64,000 nt of DNA from Falsiroseomonas sp051859025 (lineage in GTDB: Bacteria; Pseudomonadota; Alphaproteobacteria; Acetobacterales; Acetobacteraceae), in contig NZ_JBHYGL010000037.1 in NCBI RefSeq assembly GCF_051859025.1, positions 62,001-126,000 on the forward strand. Direction: 5' to 3'. The position numbers were made by a program, and so were the translations under genes. Within the stretch, counting starts at the first letter, position 1. Every line of letters begins with the position of its first letter. The notes under the pieces were generated by a model. The model saw nothing but the letters and a program-made list of their open reading frames with translations, did no database searches and was not told where the DNA came from. This document shows positions 42,852-50,761 of this stretch, in pieces.

Positions 42852-43838
42852 TCAGTAGCCGCGATCGAGGCAAACGACCTGGTGAAGCGCCTCCCCGCCC
42901 CTGAAGCGGGACAGGTTGGCGAAGAAGGCGCGCAGGCACCGTTCCGCATAGGCGGTCGGGTCATACAGCCCGCAATGCGGCGTGATGATGAGGTTGGGCG
43001 TGTCCCACAGCAGGCTGTCCGCCGGCAGCGGTTCCCGCGGCAGCGTATCCAGCACCGCGCCGCCCAGCGATCCGTCCCGCAGCTTCGCCGCCAGCGCATC
43101 GGTGTCCAGGATCTCGCCCCGGCCGATATTCACCACCCCTGCCTGGGGCGGCAGCAAATCCAACTCCGCCCGGCCGATCAGGCCATGGGTCGCGGGGGTC
43201 AGCGGCAGGGCGATGAGGAGGAATTCGGCACGCGGCAGCTGGGCGCGGAAGCCCTCGCCGCGCGTCATCTCCATGACGGAGGGATGCGGCCGGCCGGACT
43301 GGCTGTTGCCCAGCACGACCATCCCCTGCGCCGCCAGCGCATCCGCCGCCGCGCCCCCCAGCGCCCCCATGCCGAGGATGAGCACCCGCTTCCCCGCCAC
43401 CGTGCCGCCGGAACGCGGCGCCCAGCGATGGGCGCGCTGCGCCGTGACCAAGGCGGGGATGAAGTTGTTCAGCATCAGCACCGCGGCCAGGCTGTATTCC
43501 GCGGCCTTCGGCACATGGGTGCCGCTGGCATTCGTCAGCGTGACGCCAGGCGGCAGCCCGGCCTTCAGCAGCCATTCGACGCCGGCGCTGGAATAGCTGA
43601 TCCAGCGCAGCCGCGGCGCCCGCCGCGGCAAATCATGCAGGGCCGCGGGGCCGCAGAGGAACAGCACCTCCGCCTCCGCCAGCGCCGCGTCGAAGGCGGC
43701 GGGATCGGTGGCGTGGGTGGCGACCACACCCGGCCCCGCCATCTCCGCCAGCAATCGCCCCCAGCGCGCCGCGTCGAATTCCGCCGCCTGGGGTGATGCC
43801 GGGTTGACCTGCGCGTGGATTCGCAATCCCGGCGCCAC
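42852..43838 (-). CDS. D-isomer-specific 2-hydroxyacid dehydrogenase
   Basis: This 328-residue NAD(P)-dependent enzyme has a Rossmann loop VLILGMGALGGAAADALA, the catalytic Arg in VVNIGRGEILDTDALA, an acidic residue in GAVLDTLPREPLPAD and the catalytic His in IITPHCGLYDP. It reduces 2-oxo acids such as glyoxylate or hydroxypyruvate. The assigned GTG start (43836-43838) overlaps the stop of the receptor gene by one base; no better in-frame start is obvious, so the first few residues are uncertain. Confidence 0.88.
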   Translation of the reverse strand: MAPGLRIHAQVNPASPQAAEFDAARWGRLLAEMAGPGVVATHATDPAAFDAALAEAEVLFLCGPAALHDLPRRAPRLRWISYSSAGVEWLLKAGLPPGVTLTNASGTHVPKAAEYSLAAVLMLNNFIPALVTAQRAHRWAPRSGGTVAGKRVLILGMGALGGAAADALAAQGMVVLGNSQSGRPHPSVMEMTRGEGFRAQLPRAEFLLIALPLTPATHGLIGRAELDLLPPQAGVVNIGRGEILDTDALAAKLRDGSLGGAVLDTLPREPLPADSLLWDTPNLIITPHCGLYDPTAYAERCLRAFFANLSRFRGGEALHQVVCLDRGY

Positions 43839-44809
43839 TATTCCAGCCGCACGTTGTTGGCGCGGATGATCTCGCCATAGGATTCCGTCTGGGCCACCAG
43901 GCGGCGGCGGAAGCTTTCCGCGCCATCGGCCTGCACCTCGCCGCCGATCTCCCCGATCCGCGCCTTGATGGCGGGCTCGTTCAGCACGGCGGCGATCTCC
44001 CGCTCCAGCCGCGCGATCATCGCGGGTGGGGTCTGCCCCTGCACCAGCAGCCCCTGCCAGGTGCCGGCATCGGGTTCCGGCCAGCCGAGTTCGCGGAAGG
44101 TCGGCAGATCAGGCAGGTTGGCGAAGCGGCGCGGGCCCGTCACGGCGATGCCGCGCATCTGGCCGTTGACGACGTAGTTCATCGATTGCGTGGACCCCGC
44201 CATGGTCAGGTTCGATTCGTTGGCGACCAGCGAAAGCAGCGCCGGCGCGCCACCGCGATAGGGCACGTGTTCCATCGCCCCGCCCCAATGCCGGGCGAGC
44301 GAGAGCGCGACCAGATGCGTCAATGTCCCGGTGCCGGAATTGGCGGCGTTGAGCCGGCCCGGATTCGCCTTCGCATAGGCCGCGAGTTCCGCCGCGTTGC
44401 GCACCGGCAGCGCACTGTTCACCGCCAGGATGTAGGGCGCGAAGACCACCATCTGCACCGGCGCCAGATCCTTCAGCGGGTCGAAGGGCATCCGCGCGAA
44501 CAGCCAGGGGTTGGTCGCCAGGGCGGAGATGTCCAGCAGCACCATGCTGTGGCCATCGGGGCGGCTCTTCGCCACCGCATCCGCGCCGATATTGCCGCCG
44601 GCGCCGGCCCGGTTCTCCACCACCACATTCTGCCCGATGCGGGCGGAGAGGGAGGGCGCGATGAGGCGCGCCAGGATGTCGCTGGTGCCGCCGGGGCCGA
44701 AGGGTACGACGATGCGGACGGTCTGGTTGAAATCCTGCGCGCGCGTCACGGCGGGCATGCCCAGCAGCGGCGCGGCGATGCCGGCTTGCAGGATGGTGCG
44801 GCGGTTCAT
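43838..44809 (-). CDS. Bug/TTT-family periplasmic substrate-binding receptor
   Basis: This 323-residue receptor has a signal (NRRTILQAGIAAPLLGMPAV). Bug blocks include RIVVPFGPGGTSDILARLIA, VVVENRAGAGGNIGADAVAK, MEHVPYRGGAPALLSLVANE and LPDLPTFRELGWPEPDAGTW. Start 44809 was taken because the longer frame runs into a tandem repeat. It is first in an operon with the 2-hydroxyacid dehydrogenase and DMT transporter, consistent with uptake of a 2-oxo or hydroxy acid (inference). Confidence 0.9.
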   Translation of the reverse strand: MNRRTILQAGIAAPLLGMPAVTRAQDFNQTVRIVVPFGPGGTSDILARLIAPSLSARIGQNVVVENRAGAGGNIGADAVAKSRPDGHSMVLLDISALATNPWLFARMPFDPLKDLAPVQMVVFAPYILAVNSALPVRNAAELAAYAKANPGRLNAANSGTGTLTHLVALSLARHWGGAMEHVPYRGGAPALLSLVANESNLTMAGSTQSMNYVVNGQMRGIAVTGPRRFANLPDLPTFRELGWPEPDAGTWQGLLVQGQTPPAMIARLEREIAAVLNEPAIKARIGEIGGEVQADGAESFRRRLVAQTESYGEIIRANNVRLE

Positions 44810-44830
44810 CGGATGTTGTCCTTCCCCGTT

Positions 44831-44880
44831 TGATGCGCCCTGTACGGGCAACGTCTGATGCGCCCTGTACGGGCGACGAT
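44831..44880. repeat. Two tandem 25-bp repeats with an internal palindrome (operator candidate)
   Basis: TGATGCGCCCTGTACGGGC occurs at 44831-44849 and again at 44856-44874, a 25-base period. Each copy contains GCCC-TGTAC-GGGC, an inverted repeat. The pair lies 22 bases before the receptor gene and about 80 bases before the probable MFS start, between divergent units. It looks like a double operator placed on one helical face (25 bases is about 2.4 turns). No regulator is encoded nearby. Confidence 0.5.
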
Positions 44881-44961
44881 GCCGCAACCTTGCGCGCGCC
44901 GCGATGGGGCGACAACCTCGTCCGCGCGCGGCGGGGTGCCGCCGCGACGGGATGTGACCGC

Positions 44962-46164
44962 TTGCCCCTGACCGACCGACATTTCACCGCCGCCATCGTC
45001 GCCGCCCAGGTGCTGGCGCAGATCGGCGCCTTCACCCTGCCCGCGCTGCTGCCGGGCTACATGGATCGATGGGACCTGTCGGGGACGGAGGCCGGGTGGC
45101 TCGTCGGTGCCTTCTTCGCCGCCTATGTCGCGGCGGTGCCCGTGCTGGTGTCGCTCACCGACCGCGTGCCGGGCTGGCGCATCTACCTGGTCGGCGCGGG
45201 CTGCACGGCGGTGGCGCATCTGGGCTTCGGCCTGCTGGCGGAGGGCTTCTGGTCCGGCCTGGCGTTCCGGGCCATCGCCGGAATCGGCTGGGCGGGCTGC
45301 TACATGCCCGGGCTGAAGGTGCTGGCCGATCGGCTGGAGGGTGCGGCGCAGTCCCGCGCGGTGTCCTGGCACGCGGCGGGGGTGGGCATCGCGGGGGCTG
45401 CGTCCTTCGCCATGGCGGGGCTGCTGGATGCGGCATCCGGCCCGGCGGCGGCCTTCGCCTTCGGCGGCATCGCCGCCATCGCCGCCGGGGCGATCGGGGT
45501 GGCGGTGATGCCGCGCGGCCTGCCGCCACGCGCGCCGGATGCGCCGCCACCCGCCGCGCTGCTGGATTTCCGCCCGGTGCTGCGCAACCGCCCCGCCATG
45601 GCCTGGATCGCGGGCTACACGGTCCATACCTGGGAACTCGCCGCGCTGCGCGCCTGGGGCGTCGCCTTCCTGGCCGCGAGCTTCGCACGGGATGGCGTGC
45701 CCGGCTGGATGCCCGGGCCGGCGGCGATCTTCACCGCGGCCGGGCTGGTCGGCATCGCCGTCTCCGTCACGGGGAACGAGACGGCGCAGAAGCATGGCCG
45801 CACCAAGGTCGTGACCTGGGCCATGGCCATGGCGGCGGGGCTTTCGGTGGCGACGGGCCTGGCCGGCATCGCTTCCCCGCTGCTGGCCGCCTTCTGCGTC
45901 ATCGCCTGGAATGCGTGCATCTACCTCGACAGCGCGGCGCTGACGGGCGGCACGGTGCAGTCGGCTGCACCGGGGATGCGGGGCGCCACGATGGGGCTGC
46001 ACAGCATGTGCGGCTATGCCGGCGGCTTCCTCGGCCCGCTCGGCGTCGGCATCGCGCTGGACCTGGTGGGAACGGATCGCGCCGTGGCCTGGGTGCTGGC
46101 CTTCGGGCACCTGGCGCCCTTCACGCTGCTCGGCCTGCTCGTCATGCGGCGCCTGAGCCGTTAA
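44962..46164 (+). CDS. Major facilitator superfamily transporter
   Basis: This inner-membrane carrier of about 400 residues has roughly 12 helices. Blocks include QIGAFTLPALLPGYMDRWDL, EAGWLVGAFFAAYVAAVPVL, GIGWAGCYMPGLKVLADRLE and AATMGLHSMCGYAGGFLGPL-like segments near the C terminus. The frame is open upstream to 44830, but that would place the start inside the tandem repeat. TTG 44962 just before the TDRHFTAAIVAAQVL segment fits an MFS N-terminus, with a weak ribosome site. The start is therefore uncertain by up to 44 codons. Substrate unknown. Confidence 0.8.
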   Translation: MPLTDRHFTAAIVAAQVLAQIGAFTLPALLPGYMDRWDLSGTEAGWLVGAFFAAYVAAVPVLVSLTDRVPGWRIYLVGAGCTAVAHLGFGLLAEGFWSGLAFRAIAGIGWAGCYMPGLKVLADRLEGAAQSRAVSWHAAGVGIAGAASFAMAGLLDAASGPAAAFAFGGIAAIAAGAIGVAVMPRGLPPRAPDAPPPAALLDFRPVLRNRPAMAWIAGYTVHTWELAALRAWGVAFLAASFARDGVPGWMPGPAAIFTAAGLVGIAVSVTGNETAQKHGRTKVVTWAMAMAAGLSVATGLAGIASPLLAAFCVIAWNACIYLDSAALTGGTVQSAAPGMRGATMGLHSMCGYAGGFLGPLGVGIALDLVGTDRAVAWVLAFGHLAPFTLLGLLVMRRLSR

Positions 46165-46243
46165 CGGCGCGAAACACGCGCAACACACAAGAATGATGCC
46201 GCGCCTCCGCCATGCTTGCGCCATGCGCGCATGGTCGTCTTAG

Positions 46244-46402
46244 TGACCGCTTGAGAATGCTGGCGGCTGAGGGTTCGCGAGGGATTTTTCGTCCCTGGCA
46301 GGAGCCGGGCGCGGCCGATGCTGGTTGCATCGGCAAGTCCGGCGACGCACCAGGGGCGGAAAAGCCCAGCGAAACCGACCCGCCAGTGTTCTCAAACGGT
46401 CA
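46244..46402. mobile_element. MITE-like element, 159 bp, with CTTAG target duplication
   Basis: Terminal inverted repeats begin TGACCGCTTGAGAA at the left end and, read inward from the right end, TGACCGTTTGAGAA. Similarity continues through CTGGCGG on both arms and weakly for about 60 bases, so the whole element can fold into one hairpin. CTTAG flanks it on both sides (46239-46243 and 46403-46407), as expected for a 5-bp target duplication. It encodes no protein and sits in the leader region just before the srf cluster. Its transposase family was not identified. Confidence 0.7.
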
Positions 46403-46462
46403 CTTAGTTCAACGACAAGCCCCGCGCTTCGTATTCGCGGCGCGCGAAATCAAGGATCCACC

Positions 46463-48199
46463 ATGGCAGCGCCGCATTTCCTCCTGCAGACGCCGGTGGG
46501 GTCGGTGGTGCCCGTGGAGGTCGGCGGGCAGCCCATCCAGGCGCAGTATGCGGCCTTGCAGCGGGCGGCGGGCGCGCAGGCCGGGCTGTTCGCGGAACCG
46601 GTGCCGACGCGCGATGCCACCGGTGCCATCATCTCCTTTGCCTGGTACGCGCCGGGGGCGGAGGCGCAGCCGCTCTCGAGCCTCGGCCAGCCGCAGCGCG
46701 CCAGCGCCGAGTCGCAGCTTCGCGCCGCGCTGGCGGACCTCGCGCCGCGGGCGCAGGGGGTGGGGGGCGATGCCGCGCTGATCGCCGCCGCCCTGTCCCT
46801 GCCCGATGCCCGCGCGGTGCTGGTGGTGGATGGGCGCCCGGTACTGGCAGGCTGGGGGCTGGTGCCGGCGGGCGATCAGCGGGATGCGGCCGCGCGCATC
46901 GCTTCCGTGCTCGGCCCCTTCCTGCCCGGCACCCCACCGGCCGGCGCCGCGCCCGTGGCACCGCGGGCCGCGCCGATGCGCAGCACGCCGCCGCCACCGC
47001 CGCCCATCCTGCCCACCGGCACCGCCGCGCCCATCGGCCCGCGCCGCTTCTGGCTGGTGCCGGCGGCCATCGCGGTGGCCCTCATCTTCCTCCTGCTCGG
47101 CTTCTGGCTGGGCTGGAAGCTGCTGGCGGATGCCGTGGCCAACCGCCCGCAGACCGCCGAACTGGTGGACCGCGACCGCATCCGCCAGACCATCGAATTG
47201 CAGCGCCGCGCGAATGAAGGCCTGGCCGAGGAGGTGGAACGCGCGCGCCGCGCCGCGGAGGGCAATGTCTGCCAGGCCACGCCCCTGACCACCCCGCCCG
47301 GCCGCGGCCCGCTGCCGCAGGATTTGCCCGCGCGGCCGACGCCGCCCGCCACGCCTGATGCGCCGCTCGCGCCCCGCCCCAACAACCTGCTCCAGCTGCT
47401 CGACCAATCCGTGGTGCTGGTGGCGGGGCCGGGGCGGGACGGGTTGTCCATCGGCACGGGCTTCTTCATCGCGCCGGGTGTCGTCGTCACCAACGCGCAT
47501 GTGGTCGCCGATGTGACGGGGCAGCTCGTCGTCGCGTCCCGCCACCTCGGCCGCGCCTTCCCCGCGACCGTCACGCGCCGCACGTCGCAGGCGCGCCCGG
47601 GCGAGCCCGATTTCGCGCTGCTGAGCGTCGCGGGCGTGCCGAGCCTGACGCCCCTGACGCTGACGCGCCAGGCGCAACGGCTGGATGAGGTGATCGCCGC
47701 CGGCTACCCCGCCGCCATCGTGCAGAATGATGCGCGCTTCCAGGCCGTGCTGCGGGGAGACATGTCGCAGATGCCGGAGTTGGTGGTGACGGATGGCCGC
47801 ATCTCCGCCATCCAGACGCTGGCCTCCGGCCTGGTGGCGATGCCGCATTCCGCGAACATCAGCCCCGGCAATTCCGGCGGCCCGCTGGTGGACCGCTGCG
47901 GGCGCGTGGCGGGGGTGAACACCTTCAACCACATCAACGCGCAGCTCGCCGAACGCGTGAGCTACGCGCAGAAGACGGATGCGCTGCTGGCCTTCCTGCG
48001 GGAAGCCGGCGTGGCGGTGGAACCGGTGGACAGCGCCTGCGCGCCGACGCCCGAACCCGCCGCGACGCCTGCAACGCCGCCCGCCCCGGCCCCTGCAGCG
48101 CCGCCCGCCCCGGCTCCGGCAACGCCCGCCGCGCCCACGCCCGCCGCGCCCGCAACCCCGGCCGCCCCCGCCACGCCGGCCCCGACCCGGGCGCGCTGA
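46463..48199 (+). CDS. SrfA-like membrane protein fused to a trypsin-like serine protease
   Basis: This 578-residue protein has five parts. Residues 1-155 form a cytoplasmic domain shared with the next two genes (AGLFAEPVPTRDATG, FAWYAPGAE, VLVVDGRPVLAGWGL). A Pro-rich stretch is followed by a membrane helix at about 196-223 after RR, predicting N-in topology. Next is a short coiled coil (235-268) ending in Cys270. The S1C-type protease (310-518) has His346 (VTNAHVV), Asp383 (EPDFALL) and Ser471 (SPGNSGGPL). An Ala/Pro-rich tail ends the protein. The protease should be periplasmic. No PDZ domain is present, unlike DegP. AAGGA precedes ATG 46463. It is the first gene of the srf-type cluster. 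Confidence 0.85.
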   Translation: MAAPHFLLQTPVGSVVPVEVGGQPIQAQYAALQRAAGAQAGLFAEPVPTRDATGAIISFAWYAPGAEAQPLSSLGQPQRASAESQLRAALADLAPRAQGVGGDAALIAAALSLPDARAVLVVDGRPVLAGWGLVPAGDQRDAAARIASVLGPFLPGTPPAGAAPVAPRAAPMRSTPPPPPPILPTGTAAPIGPRRFWLVPAAIAVALIFLLLGFWLGWKLLADAVANRPQTAELVDRDRIRQTIELQRRANEGLAEEVERARRAAEGNVCQATPLTTPPGRGPLPQDLPARPTPPATPDAPLAPRPNNLLQLLDQSVVLVAGPGRDGLSIGTGFFIAPGVVVTNAHVVADVTGQLVVASRHLGRAFPATVTRRTSQARPGEPDFALLSVAGVPSLTPLTLTRQAQRLDEVIAAGYPAAIVQNDARFQAVLRGDMSQMPELVVTDGRISAIQTLASGLVAMPHSANISPGNSGGPLVDRCGRVAGVNTFNHINAQLAERVSYAQKTDALLAFLREAGVAVEPVDSACAPTPEPAATPATPPAPAPAAPPAPAPATPAAPTPAAPATPAAPATPAPTRAR

Positions 48200-48202
48200 G
48201 CC

Positions 48203-49486
48203 ATGTCACGCAGCCTCGCGGCCACGACACGGGATGCGGAGCTTCGCGCCCTGGCGGCGGGCGGGCAGCCCGTGGCCGGGGCCTGGGGGCAGGTCACGGG
48301 CCACCTGATCCGCCGCCTCTCCTCCGCCCATGCCGCCATCTTCGCCGAACCCAGCCCCGACCCCGCCCGCGGCAGCACGGATTGGTACGCGGAGGGCGAT
48401 GGCGAGAGCATCGCCATCGATGAAGATCCCGCCGCCGCCGCGCGGTTCGAGGAACTCGCCACCGCCATCCGCGCCGAGGCCGACCGCCTTTCGAATGAAC
48501 GGGACGAGGGGCTGCGCCTGCTCGGCGAATTGCTGCGCCAGGCGATCGAGGTACCGGGCCGCGAATTCATCCGGCTGCGGGGGGAGACCATCTTCCTGGT
48601 CGCCTGGGGCCATCATCGCGCGGGACGGGCGGCGCCGGCGGAACTCGTCCGCGCCCTGCCGGCCACCGCCGCGCCCATGGCGATGCTGGCGCTGTCGCCC
48701 CTCGCCCGCGCCGCCAACTGGCTCTGGGCCGCGCTGGCCGCGGCGCTGCTGGCGCTGATGCTGGCCATCGGCCTGTTCCTGGCCTGGCGCGATCCCTTCG
48801 GCTGGCGGGTCGTCCCCCCGATGCAATGCGTGGCCAACCCCGACGACCTGGCCCTGCTGGACGATATGAACCGGGCGCGGGAGGAGGAGGCGGAGCTGCG
48901 CCGCCGCCTGGCCGACATCGCGGAGGATGTCGGCCGCCGCCGCCTGCTGTGCGAACCGCCGCCACGCCCCACTCCCCCACCCGCGCCGGAACCGCCGCCC
49001 CCCCCGGCGCCGGAGCCTGAGCCGGTCCCGCCACCCCCGCCCCCCGCGCCGCCCGAACCGCCCGCGCGCCCGCCCCAGCCGCCGCCGAATGACGACGCCG
49101 ACCGCGCGCGCCGCGAAGGCGCGCAGGAGGGCCGGGTGCAGGTGATCCTGGGCTGGGATTCGCGCGATGACCTCGACCTGTCGATCATCTGCCCGGACGG
49201 GACCGTGATCTCCTACCTGCAGCGGCAGGGCTGCGGCGGGACGCTCGACGTCGATCGCAACGTCGGCAACCAGCGCAGCCGCACGCCGGTGGAGAACGTG
49301 TTCTTCGACAACCCCATCCCCGGCACCTACCAGGTGCGCGTCCACCAGTATGACCATGTGGACCGGCAGGAAACGCCCTACCGCGTGACCATCCGCATCG
49401 CCGGGCAGCCCGACCGCACCATCACCGGCGTGGCGCGCCCCGGCCCGCCGCGGGTGGTGGACCGCTTCACGATCCCGGGCCGGTGA
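48203..49486 (+). CDS. SrfA-like membrane protein with C-terminal beta-sandwich domain
   Basis: This 427-residue protein has the same plan as its neighbours. The N-terminal cytoplasmic domain contains HAAIFAEPSPDPARGSTDWY and ETIFLVAWGHHRAG. A membrane helix (ANWLWAALAAALLALMLAIG) is followed by a coiled coil (LLDDMNRAREEEAELRRRLA) that ends RRRLLCEPP, then a long Pro-rich linker. The C-terminal domain (about 310-427) reads VQVILGWDSRDDLDLSIICP, DGTVISYL, NVFFDNPIPGTYQVRVHQYD and VTIRIAGQPDRT. It resembles DUF2135/YfaP-type beta-sandwich domains with an acidic DxDL site. It should face the periplasm. It starts 3 bases after the protease gene. Confidence 0.75.
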   Translation: MSRSLAATTRDAELRALAAGGQPVAGAWGQVTGHLIRRLSSAHAAIFAEPSPDPARGSTDWYAEGDGESIAIDEDPAAAARFEELATAIRAEADRLSNERDEGLRLLGELLRQAIEVPGREFIRLRGETIFLVAWGHHRAGRAAPAELVRALPATAAPMAMLALSPLARAANWLWAALAAALLALMLAIGLFLAWRDPFGWRVVPPMQCVANPDDLALLDDMNRAREEEAELRRRLADIAEDVGRRRLLCEPPPRPTPPPAPEPPPPPAPEPEPVPPPPPPAPPEPPARPPQPPPNDDADRARREGAQEGRVQVILGWDSRDDLDLSIICPDGTVISYLQRQGCGGTLDVDRNVGNQRSRTPVENVFFDNPIPGTYQVRVHQYDHVDRQETPYRVTIRIAGQPDRTITGVARPGPPRVVDRFTIPGR

Positions 49487-49491
49487 GCGCC

Positions 49492-50676
49492 ATGCAGACC
49501 CTCGCCGAACTGCCCGATTCGCGCCTCCGCTGGCTCGGCCCCGCCGGGATCACGCCGCCGGAGGCACTGGCGGCGCTGAAACCCCTGCTGGCCGAACTCG
49601 GCCCGCACCACGCCGCGCTGCTGGCCACGCCGGTGCGGACCGGCGACGGCATCGCCTGGGAAGCCCCGGGCGAGGCCAGCCTTCCCATGCCGCGAATGAG
49701 CCGCGACCAGCGCGCGGTGTTCGACGCGACGCTGACTGTCCTGCTCTCGGACATCCGCCGCGCGGCGGAAACCGCGCGGGCGAAGGGCGATGCCGCGAAG
49801 GCGGAGCTGCTGGATTTGGCGCGCCGCGTGCCGGCGCCGGAACTGGTCTTCGCCGTGGATGGTGCGCCGGTGCTGGCGGGCTGGGGCTTCGCCGCGCCGC
49901 AGGGCCCGGCCATCACGGTGCTCGGCCCCTTCGATGATGGCCGGGGCGCGAATGCCCTGCCGGGGGACCGAACGGCGATCGCGCTGGCGGCGGGCGCGCT
50001 GCTGGCGCTGGCGCTGGCGGCAGTGCTGGCGGCGCCCTTCCTGGTGGCGCTGCTGAACCCGCCCCTGCCGGCCTGCCGCGTGGATGCCGCAGGGCTGGCC
50101 GCGCTGGAGGAACTGGATCAGGCGCGGGAGGAAGGCCGCGGGCTGATGGCGGAACGCGACCGGCTGCGGCAGGACCGCGGCCGCCGCATGGCCGAATGTC
50201 CGCTGCCGGAAGCCCCCCCGGCGCCGGAACCGCCCGCCCCGCCCGCGGCGCCGCCCGCGCCGACACCCCCGGCCCAGCCGCCCCGCGCCGCCCTGCCGCA
50301 GGAACGCTGGGACCGCGGCGACGTGGCGCTGCTGGAAGGCTGCTGGAACCTCGATTCCAACTATCGCACCCGGGATGTCGATACCGGCCGGATCGATACC
50401 GTCCGTTCATGGCGCATGTGCTTCGACCGCAACGGCCGGGGCACCCAGACCATGGTCTATGACAACAACCGCCGCTGCACCGGCCCCGTGGCCGGCCGGT
50501 TCGAGGGACAGACCCTGCTGATCGACGATACCGCCGACCTGCCCTGCGACGACCGCTACCGCATCCTGCACCGCCTGGCGCGCTGCGAACGCAGCAACGA
50601 GAACCGTGCGGAATGCGAAAGCCGGAACGTGCGCAACCCCGGCGCGCCGGGCAGCCGCTTCACGCTGCGCCGATGA
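49492..50676 (+). CDS. srfA: SrfA-family membrane protein
   Basis: This 394-residue protein has the N-terminal domain with AALLATPVRTGDGIAWEAPG and LVFAVDGAPVLAGWGF, a membrane helix (IALAAGALLALALAAVLAAP), a coiled coil ending in AECPLPE, a Pro-rich linker and a Cys-rich C-terminal domain. The latter contains GCWNLDSNYRTRDVDTGRID, SWRMCFDRNGRGTQTMVYD, RCTGPVAGRF and CESRNVRN, and matches the C-terminal part of SrfA as I recall it (FLNGTW start, conserved cysteines). It is the best candidate for the canonical SrfA partner of srfB and srfC. A GTG at 49483 overlapping the previous stop is an alternative start. Confidence 0.75.
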   Translation: MQTLAELPDSRLRWLGPAGITPPEALAALKPLLAELGPHHAALLATPVRTGDGIAWEAPGEASLPMPRMSRDQRAVFDATLTVLLSDIRRAAETARAKGDAAKAELLDLARRVPAPELVFAVDGAPVLAGWGFAAPQGPAITVLGPFDDGRGANALPGDRTAIALAAGALLALALAAVLAAPFLVALLNPPLPACRVDAAGLAALEELDQAREEGRGLMAERDRLRQDRGRRMAECPLPEAPPAPEPPAPPAAPPAPTPPAQPPRAALPQERWDRGDVALLEGCWNLDSNYRTRDVDTGRIDTVRSWRMCFDRNGRGTQTMVYDNNRRCTGPVAGRFEGQTLLIDDTADLPCDDRYRILHRLARCERSNENRAECESRNVRNPGAPGSRFTLRR

Positions 50677-50761
50677 TCGCGGAACCCTCTTCCTTGCCGC
50701 GCCAAGGGGTTGCGGGCGATACTCCCGCCTTAACGTCAGAACCGGGAAGCCGCGCCACGCC

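Noticed and set aside
44831..44880. Tandem repeats considered as a mini CRISPR array
   Set aside because: Only two copies with a 6-base spacer and no cas genes; fits an operator pair instead.
46325..46462. Upstream extension of the protease-SrfA frame by 46 codons
   Set aside because: The extension begins inside the MITE-like element and is basic low-complexity sequence; ATG 46463 has AAGGA at the right distance and gives an N-terminus alignable with its paralogues.
50606..50761. Upstream extension of srfB by 52 codons
   Set aside because: It overlaps the end of the srfA gene and has no SrfB similarity; ATG 50762 gives the family length and start.
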